Assembly (NCBI GenBank): GCA_030748575.1
Contig: JASMLR010000002.1
Location: 230,069 to 294,068, forward strand
Source: Phycisphaerales bacterium
Lineage (GTDB): Bacteria > Planctomycetota > Phycisphaerae > Phycisphaerales > SM1A02
Length of the DNA: 64,000 nt
Reading direction: 5' to 3'
In this document: one piece after another, positions 47,142 through 56,735 of the stretch
How the letters are laid out: each line of letters opens with the position of its first letter
Numbering within the stretch: the first letter of the stretch is position 1
Notes under the pieces: generated by a model
Databases searched by the model: none
What the model was told of the DNA's origin: nothing
The model's input: the letters and a program-made list of their open reading frames with translations, nothing else
Made by a program: the position numbers and the translations under genes

Positions 47142-48383
47142 TCAACCGGCCAGATTCTGAAGTTCGAGGAGTGGAAGAAGAATGGCGGCAAGGACGAACG
47201 CGCCGAGCGCCGCCATGATGATGATGAGAAGCGGGGGAAAGGCCTTGGTAAAGAGCTTGATGGACACGTTGACCTGCCGATCAAAGGCGGTCGCTGCGTG
47301 TGAGAGCATGGTTTCAAGCCGGCCGGACCGCTCTCCCAGGTTTACGACCTGCACGAGCAGCGGCGGGAAGAGTCCGGATTTCTCCAGCGGGTCGGCGAGG
47401 GGCTTGCCTTCGGTGACCTGAGACTGAACGGTGTCAATGGCTTCCATCATGGCGGTATTGACGAGCGTGTCCCGCGTGATGTTCAGGCACTCCAGAAGGG
47501 GCAGGCCGGCAGCGGCGAGCGTGCCCATGGTCCGCGTGAAGCGAGCCACGGCGATGTCTCGGAGCAGTCTGCCGAGCACTGGAACCCGAAGTTTCCACGC
47601 GTCCCATCGCAGCCGGTTCTCCGGCGCCGCAATCCAGAACCGCCACCCCATGACCGACAACACGGCGATGGCGATACACACCAGCCACCACGAGGCAAGA
47701 AAGTCGGAGATGCTCAGGAGCATGCGAGTGGGCAGCGGCAGCGTCTTGACGCCGGCTGCCAGCAGCGGCTCCATCAGTCGCGGGATCAGCACGGTGACCA
47801 GAATGATCGCGCTTGAGAGAATCAGGGTGGCGACGATCAGCGGGTAGAACACGGCGCCGACCACCTCACGCCGCAACTCGATGCCACGCTCCAGAAGGTC
47901 GGCCAGTTGATGCAGCACGACGCTGCTCTCGCCCGAGGCGTCTGCGGCGCGAAGCATGCCCAGAATGAGATCGTCGAAGGGGGGGCCGTAGGAGGAGCCA
48001 GCCTTGTGGAGCGATTCGCCCGCCTCGACCCGCTCGATGAGATGGTCCAGGACCGCCTCTGGCCCCTTGCCCGCGGCTTGTCGGCGAATGGTCCTGAGGG
48101 CGGTCACCAGGGGAAGGCCGGCTTCCAGTGCAGTTGCAAGCTCACGCACCAGTGCGGCGATTTCGGTCTTCCGCATGGAGGGCCGTCCGGTACGCCGTCG
48201 CCGCGCCGCTGCGACCTTCGGCCGGCCGGGCTGACGATCCGACGCTGCGGTCGCGACGATGGCCGTGGCCGTCTCACCACGCTGCAGCAGCATGCGGTTG
48301 GCGTCCGCTCTGCTCGCTGCTTCGAGGACGCCTCGTCGCTGAGCCCCGGTCGCCGAGATGGCTTCGTACTCGAAGACTGGCAT
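47142..48383 (-). CDS. gspF: T2SS inner-membrane protein GspF
   Basis: MPVFEYEAISATGAQRRGVLEA; LATALEAGLPLVTALRTI; GLPLLECLNITRDTLVN. Confidence 0.95.
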   Translation of the reverse strand: MPVFEYEAISATGAQRRGVLEAASRADANRMLLQRGETATAIVATAASDRQPGRPKVAAARRRRTGRPSMRKTEIAALVRELATALEAGLPLVTALRTIRRQAAGKGPEAVLDHLIERVEAGESLHKAGSSYGPPFDDLILGMLRAADASGESSVVLHQLADLLERGIELRREVVGAVFYPLIVATLILSSAIILVTVLIPRLMEPLLAAGVKTLPLPTRMLLSISDFLASWWLVCIAIAVLSVMGWRFWIAAPENRLRWDAWKLRVPVLGRLLRDIAVARFTRTMGTLAAAGLPLLECLNITRDTLVNTAMMEAIDTVQSQVTEGKPLADPLEKSGLFPPLLVQVVNLGERSGRLETMLSHAATAFDRQVNVSIKLFTKAFPPLLIIIMAALGAFVLAAILLPLLELQNLAG

Positions 48384-48389
48384 GGGGGC

Positions 48390-50042
48390 CTACTCGTAGA
48401 GTTCCTCGGCGTCCTGCGTGGCGCGAAGCACTTCCGCGATCGTCGTGACGCCTTCTCGCGCGCGGTCCATGCCGTCTTCCCGCATGGTGTGGAAGTCCTT
48501 CGGCAGTGCCGAGCTGAGGGCCGCGGCCGCCGCCCCCGTGGCTATGGCTTGTCGCAACTCGCCATGGATCGAGAGCAGTTCAAAGAAGCCGACGCGGCCG
48601 CGATAGCCGCTGCCATTGCACTTGTCACAGCCGGCGCCCTTCCAGGCGTGCCCTTCAAATGCATCACGCTCTTCCTTGCGGATCCTGGCCGCGACGTCTT
48701 CCGAGAGCGGAACCCGCGTGCGGCAGTGCTCGCAGATCCGGCGTCCCAGCCGCTGGGCGAGCAGGCCCTCAAGGACCGAAGCGACGAGGTATGGCTCGGC
48801 CCCCATGTCCACGAGGCGTCCAATGGAACTCACGGCGTCGTTGGTATGCAGGGTGGAGAGAATGAGGTGGCCGGTCAGGGCGGAACGAATGGCAATGTCC
48901 GCGGTCTCGCCGTCGCGAATCTCGCCCACCAGCACAATGTCCGGATCCTGCCGAAGGATCGATCGGAGTCCCGACGCGAAGGTCAGGCCTCGCTTGGCAT
49001 TGACCGGGATCTGATTGATGCCGTTCAGCTCGTACTCGACCGGATCTTCGATCGTGATGATCTTTCGGCTCGGGTCGAAGATGCGGGTCAGGGACGCATA
49101 GAGCGTTGTCGTCTTGCCCGAGCCGGTGGGGCCCGTGTTCAACAGAATCCCGTGAGGCTTGGAGAGCAGGCGGTCCATCGACGCCTGCAGTTCCGGCCGC
49201 AGGCCAAGCGTGTCGAAGTCGAGACGCAACTGGCTCTTGTCGAGGATTCGCATGACGACCGATTCGCCGTAGAGCGTCGGCACAGTCGACACACGAATGT
49301 CGATCTTGCGGCCTTCGTATCGGAGCGAGATCTTGCCATCCTGCGGCACGTATCGCTCGGCGATATTCATGCCGGCCATGATCTTGATACGCCCGATCAA
49401 CGCCGGCTGAAGATGCTTCGGCGGAGGTGGCTGTGTATGCAGCACGCCATCGATGCGGTATCGCACCGTCAGTTCCTGCTCGAACGGCTCGACATGAACA
49501 TCGCTTGTGCGCGACTGGATCGCCTCGATCAGGATGAGGTTGACGAGGTTGACGAGGGTCGGCTCCTCCGCCATGCGGTGGAGATCGTCGGTCTCAAAGG
49601 CGTCCAGATTGTGCTCAAGGTCGTTGTCGCCGTCCTCGGTCTGCCCTCCGAGGAGATCCGCCATCTTGGATGCGGTCGTGCCGTAGTGCTTTCGGAGGAG
49701 TTCGGCGAAAATGCCGGGCTCCATGCCCTCCCGCTCGACTTCACGTTCGCACCGGACCGAGATCTCATCCGCCGCCTCGGTATCGAGGGGGTCGAACATG
49801 GCAAGCACCAACTTGTCCGCCCGCACGGCGATTGGAACAACCCGCAGCCGCACCGCGGTCTCGGGTTCCACAAGCGTGATCGCATCGGCCTCCGCCTCGA
49901 CCGGCTTCTCGTGCCAGGGAAGGTTCAGAATCCTGGCACGCTCGCGAATGGCCGCAGCTTGTTCGTCGAGCGTTCGTGCCGCCGTCAGCGTTTCCTCGCC
50001 TGGCTCAACGGCGGCATCGAATTGTGTGGGGTCGCGATCCAT
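48390..50042 (-). CDS. gspE: T2SS ATPase GspE
   Basis: GPTGSGKTTTLYASL Walker A; ITIEDPVEYELNGINQIPVN; GEIRDGETADIAIRSALTGHLILSTLHTNDA; CEHC...CDKC. Confidence 0.97.
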   Translation of the reverse strand: MDRDPTQFDAAVEPGEETLTAARTLDEQAAAIRERARILNLPWHEKPVEAEADAITLVEPETAVRLRVVPIAVRADKLVLAMFDPLDTEAADEISVRCEREVEREGMEPGIFAELLRKHYGTTASKMADLLGGQTEDGDNDLEHNLDAFETDDLHRMAEEPTLVNLVNLILIEAIQSRTSDVHVEPFEQELTVRYRIDGVLHTQPPPPKHLQPALIGRIKIMAGMNIAERYVPQDGKISLRYEGRKIDIRVSTVPTLYGESVVMRILDKSQLRLDFDTLGLRPELQASMDRLLSKPHGILLNTGPTGSGKTTTLYASLTRIFDPSRKIITIEDPVEYELNGINQIPVNAKRGLTFASGLRSILRQDPDIVLVGEIRDGETADIAIRSALTGHLILSTLHTNDAVSSIGRLVDMGAEPYLVASVLEGLLAQRLGRRICEHCRTRVPLSEDVAARIRKEERDAFEGHAWKGAGCDKCNGSGYRGRVGFFELLSIHGELRQAIATGAAAAALSSALPKDFHTMREDGMDRAREGVTTIAEVLRATQDAEELYE

Positions 50043-50048
50043 CGGAAC

Positions 50049-51401
50049 TCAGTCGTCGCCTCCGCGGCCGCCGGTCAGGCCGGCCGGCTTCGGCACGCCT
50101 GCGCCTCGCTTCTTGCCAAGGCCGTAGTCGGGATCCGGGCCGGCCGATCCGGAAGTGCTGATGCCTCCGCGGCCCTCACGCGTCTCCCGGCCCGCGTCAG
50201 GGTCTGCCTGCCGCTTTCTGGGCATGAAGCGTGCGGCACCATCCAGCGATGCGAAGAGATCGTCTCCGAGCAGGTCACGCAGCAACTGCACGTATCGGGC
50301 CGTAATCTTTCGCCGATCCTGATAGAGGGGGCGGGTGGGATCGTCCGGGCGAAGCATGGTCTGCCCATTGAGCCGCCGCAGGCGATTGGCAATCTTGGAC
50401 TCCTCCAACTCGGGCTGCCACGCCCGGGCCGTGTCCAGCAGGATCAGGTTGATCGCATTGAGTTCCCCCATGAACGCCGCATGGAGATCCTGGACGGCCG
50501 CGTACAACGAAGCGTTGTCGCGGATGGTCTGGTTTTTGAGCGCCGCGTTGAAGAGTCGTTCCTCCGGCGTCACGCGGAAGATGCGTGCGTATCCAAACTG
50601 CAGGGCCTTGCGGCGAAACGTCGGTCCATCGGCTGCGAGCAGCGGAGCGATGGTCTCGATGGCGTGGTCGTTGATGTCTCGGATCCGGATACGCACATCG
50701 AGTTCCTTCCGCCGCCGTCGCAGGTCCTCTTCGTTGGAGGAGTCTGCCTTGATCTGCTGGATCAGGTTCAGCCCCTGATTCGAGACGTCGGCTCGTTCCC
50801 GCAGTGCGGCGCCGAGTGAGAACTCCCATTCGGACATGGCGGCTGCGAGCGGCGTATCTGGTTTCACTTCGTAGGGAAGGTCTCGAAGGATGTGCTCAAT
50901 GTTGGTGCTCTCGCCCCAGAGCTGTCCCTGAGGAAGCAGTTTTTCCCGCTCCAGTCGACGGTTGAATGCGGTCCAGAGCGCCTGCTGGTCGGCGTCGAGA
51001 ATCACGCGGACGTTGTCGACGAGCTGTCTTCCGAGGACGTCTCGCTGTCCTGCCCAGCCCTGAATGGGTGACAGCACCGCCGCGACGATCGCGTCCTTGT
51101 CGTCTCCCAACGCTCCAACGTTGTGGGCGACATCTTCGACCTGCATCTGCATGGCATCAATGCCGGCGTGAAACTCGCGTTCGTAGTCGTCGAAAATGAC
51201 TTCCGTGATGGCCTGCTGCTCTTCGGTCAGGTTGAGACCTTCGATGAACAGCAGCAGATCGCGGCTGAAGTACTCAGGCTTCATGAGGCCGGGGATCCCG
51301 GTCAGCCCCTGCGCGAAGCTCGACGCGGCGAAGATGCACACGCCGATGACGCTCGCGATGGGATGGAGGCGTCTCTTGCAGGGCACGGTAGGGGCGGACA
51401 T
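50049..51401 (-). CDS. Secreted hypothetical protein upstream of gspE; Spy/CpxP-like LTxxQ flavour
   Basis: Signal peptide region; GLNLTEEQQAITEVIFDDYEREF and ILDADQQALWTAFNRRLEREKLLPQG. Confidence 0.6.
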   Translation of the reverse strand: MSAPTVPCKRRLHPIASVIGVCIFAASSFAQGLTGIPGLMKPEYFSRDLLLFIEGLNLTEEQQAITEVIFDDYEREFHAGIDAMQMQVEDVAHNVGALGDDKDAIVAAVLSPIQGWAGQRDVLGRQLVDNVRVILDADQQALWTAFNRRLEREKLLPQGQLWGESTNIEHILRDLPYEVKPDTPLAAAMSEWEFSLGAALRERADVSNQGLNLIQQIKADSSNEEDLRRRRKELDVRIRIRDINDHAIETIAPLLAADGPTFRRKALQFGYARIFRVTPEERLFNAALKNQTIRDNASLYAAVQDLHAAFMGELNAINLILLDTARAWQPELEESKIANRLRRLNGQTMLRPDDPTRPLYQDRRKITARYVQLLRDLLGDDLFASLDGAARFMPRKRQADPDAGRETREGRGGISTSGSAGPDPDYGLGKKRGAGVPKPAGLTGGRGGDD

Positions 51402-51588
51402 GGTGGACTCCGAATGCTCTCTGGGGTGCTGGGCAGATCTCGATCTACTGGGTCCGGGTCACCTGTGCAGTGCTCCGTCAGGGCCAGTGTGGTCTCCAAC
51501 GGAGGACGTGCCCAGGTATGACACTGAAACCCGTGGAATCGCCCGCGATTGTATCGCCCGGGCGTCGGTGGCCCCGTTTCGGGGGCCT

Positions 51589-52281
51589 TCAGGAGGTTGT
51601 TCGCTGCTCGATTCGCTTCTCGGACACGGTCTGGACGATGCGATCGACGTAGATCCCGGGCGTATGCACCGTGTCGGGGTCCAGATCGCCGATGGGGACG
51701 ATTTCCTCAACCTCCGCAACCGTGACGGCGCCGCACATGGCTGCGGCTGGGTTGAAGTTGCGAGCGGTCTTCCGGTACAGAAGGTTGCCGGCCTCGTCGG
51801 CCTTCCACGCCTTGACCAGCGACAGATCGGCACGGATTCCGGCCTCCAGGACGTGCGGGACGCCATCGAAGTCCCGGTGCTCCTTGCCCTCCGCAACCAC
51901 GGTCCCCACGCCGGTACGGGTATAGAAGCCCGGGATTCCGGCGCCGCCGGCCCGCATTCGCTCGGCCAGCGTGCCTTGCGGCGTGAATTCCACCTCCAGT
52001 TCGCCGGCGAGAAACTGCCGCTCAAACTCGGCGTTCTCTCCGACGTAAGAACTGACCATCCTGCGGATCTGCCGAGACTGCAGGAGCAGGCCGAGACCCC
52101 AGTCATCGACGCCCGCGTTGTTGGAGACCGCCGTCAATCCGGACACCCCCGAGTCTCGCAACGCGATGATCAGTTGTTCCGGGATGCCGCAGAGTCCGAA
52201 GCCCCCGACCGCCACGGTCATGTTCTCGCTGGTCAGCCCGTCCAGGGCGGCTTGTGCCGATGAATAGCGCTTGTCTGCCAT
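51589..52281 (-). CDS. scoA: 3-oxoacid CoA-transferase subunit A
   Basis: [64 protein letters not shown]. Confidence 0.95.
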   Translation of the reverse strand: MADKRYSSAQAALDGLTSENMTVAVGGFGLCGIPEQLIIALRDSGVSGLTAVSNNAGVDDWGLGLLLQSRQIRRMVSSYVGENAEFERQFLAGELEVEFTPQGTLAERMRAGGAGIPGFYTRTGVGTVVAEGKEHRDFDGVPHVLEAGIRADLSLVKAWKADEAGNLLYRKTARNFNPAAAMCGAVTVAEVEEIVPIGDLDPDTVHTPGIYVDRIVQTVSEKRIEQRTTS

Positions 52282-52435
52282 GGTATCTTCGCCGTCTGTC
52301 CCGGCGTCTCGCGGGACCTGTGGACTGGGTGTGTTGAGGAGCCGGACCGACAATGTCGAGCGCAGTGCCTGCCGAGCAGAATAGCGAGATCACTGGGCTG
52401 CATCGGGTCGCCGCTGCAGGACCGGAAGGCGCTGC

Positions 52436-53650
52436 GTGAGCGAGCCGGCATCCAACGAGCGACTCAATGACCCTTCGGGTGAACTGTCAGGTGGCCGGAG
52501 GACGCTGGCGATCTCCCTCCTGATCGGGCTGGCCACGCTCCCGGACGGGCTTGTTCCGATTGCCCTCAAGGCCGCCGTTGTGGACCGCTGGGGTGTGACC
52601 CTCGCCGATGCGCACTGGTTTGCGGGGATGGCGCTGATTGGCGCGGTGCTGGTGGTTCCGCTGCTACGACCGCTGGAGCGGGCGTATTCCGCAGGCCGGA
52701 TCATCGCGGGCGCGTCGCTGCTCAACGCGATCGTGCTGATGGCGCTTGCAGCGCCCGTGCCCTGGAGCGTGGCCATGACGCTGCGGTGCGTGGCGGGGGG
52801 CTGCGACATGGTGACGCTGGCCGTGCTGCTTGGATTACTGGAAGCCGGCGGCGCCGGCCGCGCGGGCCATCGCTACGGACCTGCGACGCTGGCGGTGCTG
52901 CTCGGACTTGCGATCGGCTTTGCGCTCGGTGGCGTGCTGGTCACCCTGCTGCAGTCCGGCATCTTCCTCATTGGCGCGTCGCTGTCCCTGCTTCTTGCAG
53001 TGGCGGCAGGGTGCTCGGGCGGGCTGCTCCGCAGGGAGTCGCCGCGCTGGCAGGCGGCTCGAACGTCAGTTCGGTACTGGCCGACACTGGTCTTCAGTTT
53101 CAGCGACCGGTCGCTGGCGGCCATCGTCACGGTGACGGCCACCTTGTACCTGGTGACGTTCATCGGGATGCCGGAGCGGATGGTCGGGAGCGTGCTGGCC
53201 GGCGTCCTGGTGCTCATGGCGCTTGGCGCCTGGCCGGCCGGCGTGCTGGCCGATCGCTACGGCCCGCTGCCTGTGCGTGTGGCATCGGTCATCGGGTACG
53301 TCGTCGGCTTTGCGGGGCTTGGGGCAGCCGAGTGGTTGCCGGAGTGGGCCATTGTGGCGAGCCTCGGCATCATGGGGCTCTTCGGCGCGGGGCTGGCCCC
53401 CTCGGTCTATGTGCTGGCGTCACGAAAGACCCGCGGCGCCCTGGACATGGGCGGCGTGCAGGCGGCCGGATCGGCGGGCTACCTCGTCGGCTTGCTCAGC
53501 GCCGGTGCCATTCTGGCGGTGTCGACGTCCAGCCCCGGCGTCTTTCAGGGTGTGCTCTTTGGAGGCGGGACCGTGTACCTGCTGCTGAACCTGCCCGCTG
53601 TCGTCGCGATGGCCGGGTGGCGAGCGCCGGCGGCGGTCAGCGATACCTGA
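52436..53650 (+). CDS. MFS transporter
   Basis: 12-TM-like hydrophobic pattern; GVLADRYGPLPVRVASV; GTG start. Confidence 0.85.
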   Translation: MSEPASNERLNDPSGELSGGRRTLAISLLIGLATLPDGLVPIALKAAVVDRWGVTLADAHWFAGMALIGAVLVVPLLRPLERAYSAGRIIAGASLLNAIVLMALAAPVPWSVAMTLRCVAGGCDMVTLAVLLGLLEAGGAGRAGHRYGPATLAVLLGLAIGFALGGVLVTLLQSGIFLIGASLSLLLAVAAGCSGGLLRRESPRWQAARTSVRYWPTLVFSFSDRSLAAIVTVTATLYLVTFIGMPERMVGSVLAGVLVLMALGAWPAGVLADRYGPLPVRVASVIGYVVGFAGLGAAEWLPEWAIVASLGIMGLFGAGLAPSVYVLASRKTRGALDMGGVQAAGSAGYLVGLLSAGAILAVSTSSPGVFQGVLFGGGTVYLLLNLPAVVAMAGWRAPAAVSDT

Positions 53651-54986
53651 TCCATCGCAGCAGTTCCAGTGGCGATGGCGCCTTGCCCTGCATGAGCACG
53701 CCGACTCGGAAGACGCGTCCTGCTGCCCAGATCATGCCGGCGGCGCACGCAACGCTCCAGCCGATGGCGGCGGCCACCTCCAGCGCAGGAAGGGGCTCCG
53801 GTGAGGCGGCGATGCGCAGCACCATCACGAACGGCGCGACGGGTGGGATGAAACTCGTGACCATGCCAATCGTGCCGTTGGGGTCCTCCGTAACGACAGG
53901 CATCAGCAGCATCGGCAGGATCAGGATGACCATGGCCGGGCCCATCAGAGATTGCGCCTCGGTGATGTCACTGACCGCGCTACCGATGCCCGCCATGATT
54001 GCGGCAACCATGAGGTAGGCGAGCACGAAGAACACGCCCGCGAGGGCGAGGTCTCCCAGCGTGACAAGATCGAGGGCCGCGAACACGGTCATGACGACAG
54101 CCGCCACCGCGAGATACATACCAAGCATGACCGCCGAAACGCCCGCAAACCCCAGAATTTTGCCGGCGAGCAATTGGGTTGGGCTGACCGCGCTGAGCAG
54201 GACTTCCATGGCACGAGTCGACTTCTCCTCGATGGTCGACATCATGAGGTAATTGCCGCCAGTGAACGTGACGATCCACAGCAGCATCATGAACCCCATG
54301 GGCAGGAGCATTCTCGCCGCTTCAGACTCCTGCTTCTCGCCGCCGCCGCTTTCCAGCCGCGTGACGCTCGTTCTGGGGCCCCGCATGGCGGCGCGGACTA
54401 CGTCCGGCTGCAGGCCCAGATTCTGCAATCGGGTGTCGACAGCGGCGCGGGCGGCGCTGTCTTCAATGAGTTCCAGGTGGCTTGGCGGCGCCTTTGGAGC
54501 GACCCAGATGGACACCGTCCCCCGCGCCGTTGCCGTGGGATCTTCCACGCCTTCTTCAACGACGACAAGCCCACCGGCCTTGCCCGATCGCACATCGGCC
54601 TTGAGTTGCTCAAGCTCACTGGCGTCTCGCGACTCCACCTGAAGTTCGCTCGTATCGGGGCGAGTCTGCGCGGACGCGGCGGCCTCACTCTGCGCGAGGA
54701 CCTCCTTGACCATGTCGTCGGGGGATCCGGTCAGGGCCGGGGCACTCACCGGTGGCGACTGGGCCGGCGGGGCCAGTTCGGCGCGGAGGCGTTCAACAAA
54801 GGTGTCCGATCCATCGATGACCGCAACCGTGCCTTGCAAGGGCGGGATGTTCGGTTTGAGAAACACACTGGCGCCGATCGAGACGAGGACGATCAGGACC
54901 GGTATCACCACAGAACCGACGAAGAACGCCTTCGTCAGCACGGTGTGCCTGAACTCCCGCCCAGCGACAATGAGGAGTTTGTTCAT
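53637..54986 (-). CDS. ABC transporter permease (NatB/ABC-2 type)
   Basis: LLIVAGREFRHTVLTKAFFVGSVVIP; EEKSTRAMEVLLSAVSPTQLLAGKILG. Confidence 0.9.
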   Translation of the reverse strand: MNKLLIVAGREFRHTVLTKAFFVGSVVIPVLIVLVSIGASVFLKPNIPPLQGTVAVIDGSDTFVERLRAELAPPAQSPPVSAPALTGSPDDMVKEVLAQSEAAASAQTRPDTSELQVESRDASELEQLKADVRSGKAGGLVVVEEGVEDPTATARGTVSIWVAPKAPPSHLELIEDSAARAAVDTRLQNLGLQPDVVRAAMRGPRTSVTRLESGGGEKQESEAARMLLPMGFMMLLWIVTFTGGNYLMMSTIEEKSTRAMEVLLSAVSPTQLLAGKILGFAGVSAVMLGMYLAVAAVVMTVFAALDLVTLGDLALAGVFFVLAYLMVAAIMAGIGSAVSDITEAQSLMGPAMVILILPMLLMPVVTEDPNGTIGMVTSFIPPVAPFVMVLRIAASPEPLPALEVAAAIGWSVACAAGMIWAAGRVFRVGVLMQGKAPSPLELLRWIRYR

Positions 54987-55903
54987 GATGCAGGCCGCTC
55001 CTGCACCAGCTTTGTGAAGATCTCTTCGAGTGTTGGCTCGCGGAGGGCCACGGATCGGACGGGTACCGCGTCGAGTACCGCCCGCATGACGGCTCGCTCG
55101 TCGCACTGGTCATCCAGATGGAGTTCGACACGCCGGCCTTCGCCAGGCTGTTCGATGCTGGCGACGCCAGGCAGCGTGGGGATGGGCCCCGCATCGCCCG
55201 GGTCGACGGTGATGATGCGTTCACGGAATCGGGTGCGGATGCCTTCAAGATCGTCGTCCAGGAGTTTCGTCCCTCGGTCGATCAGGAAGATGCGGTCACA
55301 CAACTGTTCCGCCTGATGCAGCACGTGCGTAGAGAAGACGATGGTTCGGCCTTCCTCGTGCAGTTCCCTGACCACACGAGACAGCAGCGCGGCATTGACC
55401 GGGTCGAGTCCGGAGAATGGCTCGTCCAGGACGATCAGTTCAGGATCGTGCAGGACCGATGCAGCGAACTGGACCTTCTGCTGCTGGCCCTTGGACAACT
55501 CCTCGCAGCGGCGGGGCAGCGCTTCGGGAAGTTCAAGCCGCTCCATCCAGGTGGCTGCGGCGGCGTCGGCGTCGGCCCGGGAGAGCCCCTTGAGTCGACC
55601 AACGTATCGCAGCAACGTTCGCACCCGCATGCGTCGGTACAGGCCGCGTTCTTCCGGGAGGTAGCCAATCCGATCCTTGGCGTCCAGGGCCGACTTGCCG
55701 AGCACGTGGACGGAGCCCGCATCGGCGTAGATGATCGACATGATCATCCGAATCGTGGTGCTCTTCCCTGCGCCATTGGGGCCAAGAAAACCGATCAAAC
55801 ATCCGCGCGGTACGTCCAGGTCCAGCGCGTCGACGGCCGTGACGCTGCCGAACCGCTTCGTCACGCCGCGCATGGAAATCGTCGGGGCAGGATCAGGCAT
55901 CAT
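54983..55903 (-). CDS. ABC transporter ATP-binding protein
   Basis: GFLGPNGAGKSTTIRMIM; LSKGQQQKVQFAASVLHDPELIVLDEPFSGLDPVNA. Confidence 0.95.
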   Translation of the reverse strand: MMPDPAPTISMRGVTKRFGSVTAVDALDLDVPRGCLIGFLGPNGAGKSTTIRMIMSIIYADAGSVHVLGKSALDAKDRIGYLPEERGLYRRMRVRTLLRYVGRLKGLSRADADAAAATWMERLELPEALPRRCEELSKGQQQKVQFAASVLHDPELIVLDEPFSGLDPVNAALLSRVVRELHEEGRTIVFSTHVLHQAEQLCDRIFLIDRGTKLLDDDLEGIRTRFRERIITVDPGDAGPIPTLPGVASIEQPGEGRRVELHLDDQCDERAVMRAVLDAVPVRSVALREPTLEEIFTKLVQERPAS

Positions 55904-56636
55904 CGGCGGGTTCGGAGAATGCTGCGTCGGGAACGGGATCGAGTGAAATGGCGTCAAACTTCAACTGGAGATGAACGTCTGCGTGGTTGATGGAGACGCG
56001 GTGGAACAGGGTGAGCGGGCCAACTTCCGACCACTCTGCGAAGCGAATGGTGACGTCCGCCGGGCCCGCGGGGCCACGCTCACTCAGTCGAACTCCGAGC
56101 AGGAAGCTGGAGTCGGCCGCGAAGTAGAGCGTATGGGGGCGACCGGAGGCGTCCACCATGTACACCTCGTAGGCGTCGATGCCATCGAACGTCGATCGGC
56201 CGATCGTGGTGAACTCGGTAGCTCGGGCCGGAAGCGTCAACGCCAGTTCGAACCAGTTCGCGCGGCGTCGCCGCCGCTCGACTTCGTCCAGCGGGACCGC
56301 CCCGCGGTGCACGCTGTCCTCGAGTTCGACAATCTCCCAGCCGGTCTTCCCGTCGCTGCCGAAGCGGGAGCGGCCAAGGTCGGGGAACGCCATGTCAAAG
56401 ACGCAGCGTCCGCCATCGGCCACGCTCCATCGGAATCGGCCGGGCTTGGCGACGCCGGGCAGACCGATGCGGCCTTGGACGGTCATGGCCTCAATGTCCC
56501 GAATCGCCGCCTCGCCGCCGACAGCCCGCACAAACCGCTGGAGCACGACAGCGCCGCCCGGCAAGGGGGCCGGGGGGGCGAGCTGCGGCGGTGGGGCGGC
56601 GAGCGAGAGCACCAACATGGCGGTGGCACCGATCAT
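55893..56636 (-). CDS. Secreted LolA-like/lipoprotein-sorting-like protein
   Basis: VLQRFVRAVGGEAAIRDIEAMTVQGRIGLPGVAKPGRFRWSV...; similar layout to the CDS at 7066-8055. Confidence 0.55.
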   Translation of the reverse strand: MIGATAMLVLSLAAPPPQLAPPAPLPGGAVVLQRFVRAVGGEAAIRDIEAMTVQGRIGLPGVAKPGRFRWSVADGGRCVFDMAFPDLGRSRFGSDGKTGWEIVELEDSVHRGAVPLDEVERRRRRANWFELALTLPARATEFTTIGRSTFDGIDAYEVYMVDASGRPHTLYFAADSSFLLGVRLSERGPAGPADVTIRFAEWSEVGPLTLFHRVSINHADVHLQLKFDAISLDPVPDAAFSEPADDA

Positions 56637-56735
56637 GGGTGAGGGATCATACGCTGGCGCGGTCGCCAGCCATCCTGATCCGCTCATCCGGATAGACGGT
56701 TGAAGGGTTCGTCGGCCCGCGCTATGCTGCCGCTC

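Noticed and set aside
47907-50819. 970-aa plus-strand ORF opposite gspE/gspF and neighbours
   Set aside because: Antisense to clearly coding genes with strong motifs; Arg/Gly/His-rich composition typical of GC-rich antisense frames; no recognisable domain
56637-56735. Possible SAM or cobalamin riboswitch upstream of metH
   Set aside because: The short divergent intergenic region lacks the conserved cores of these riboswitches
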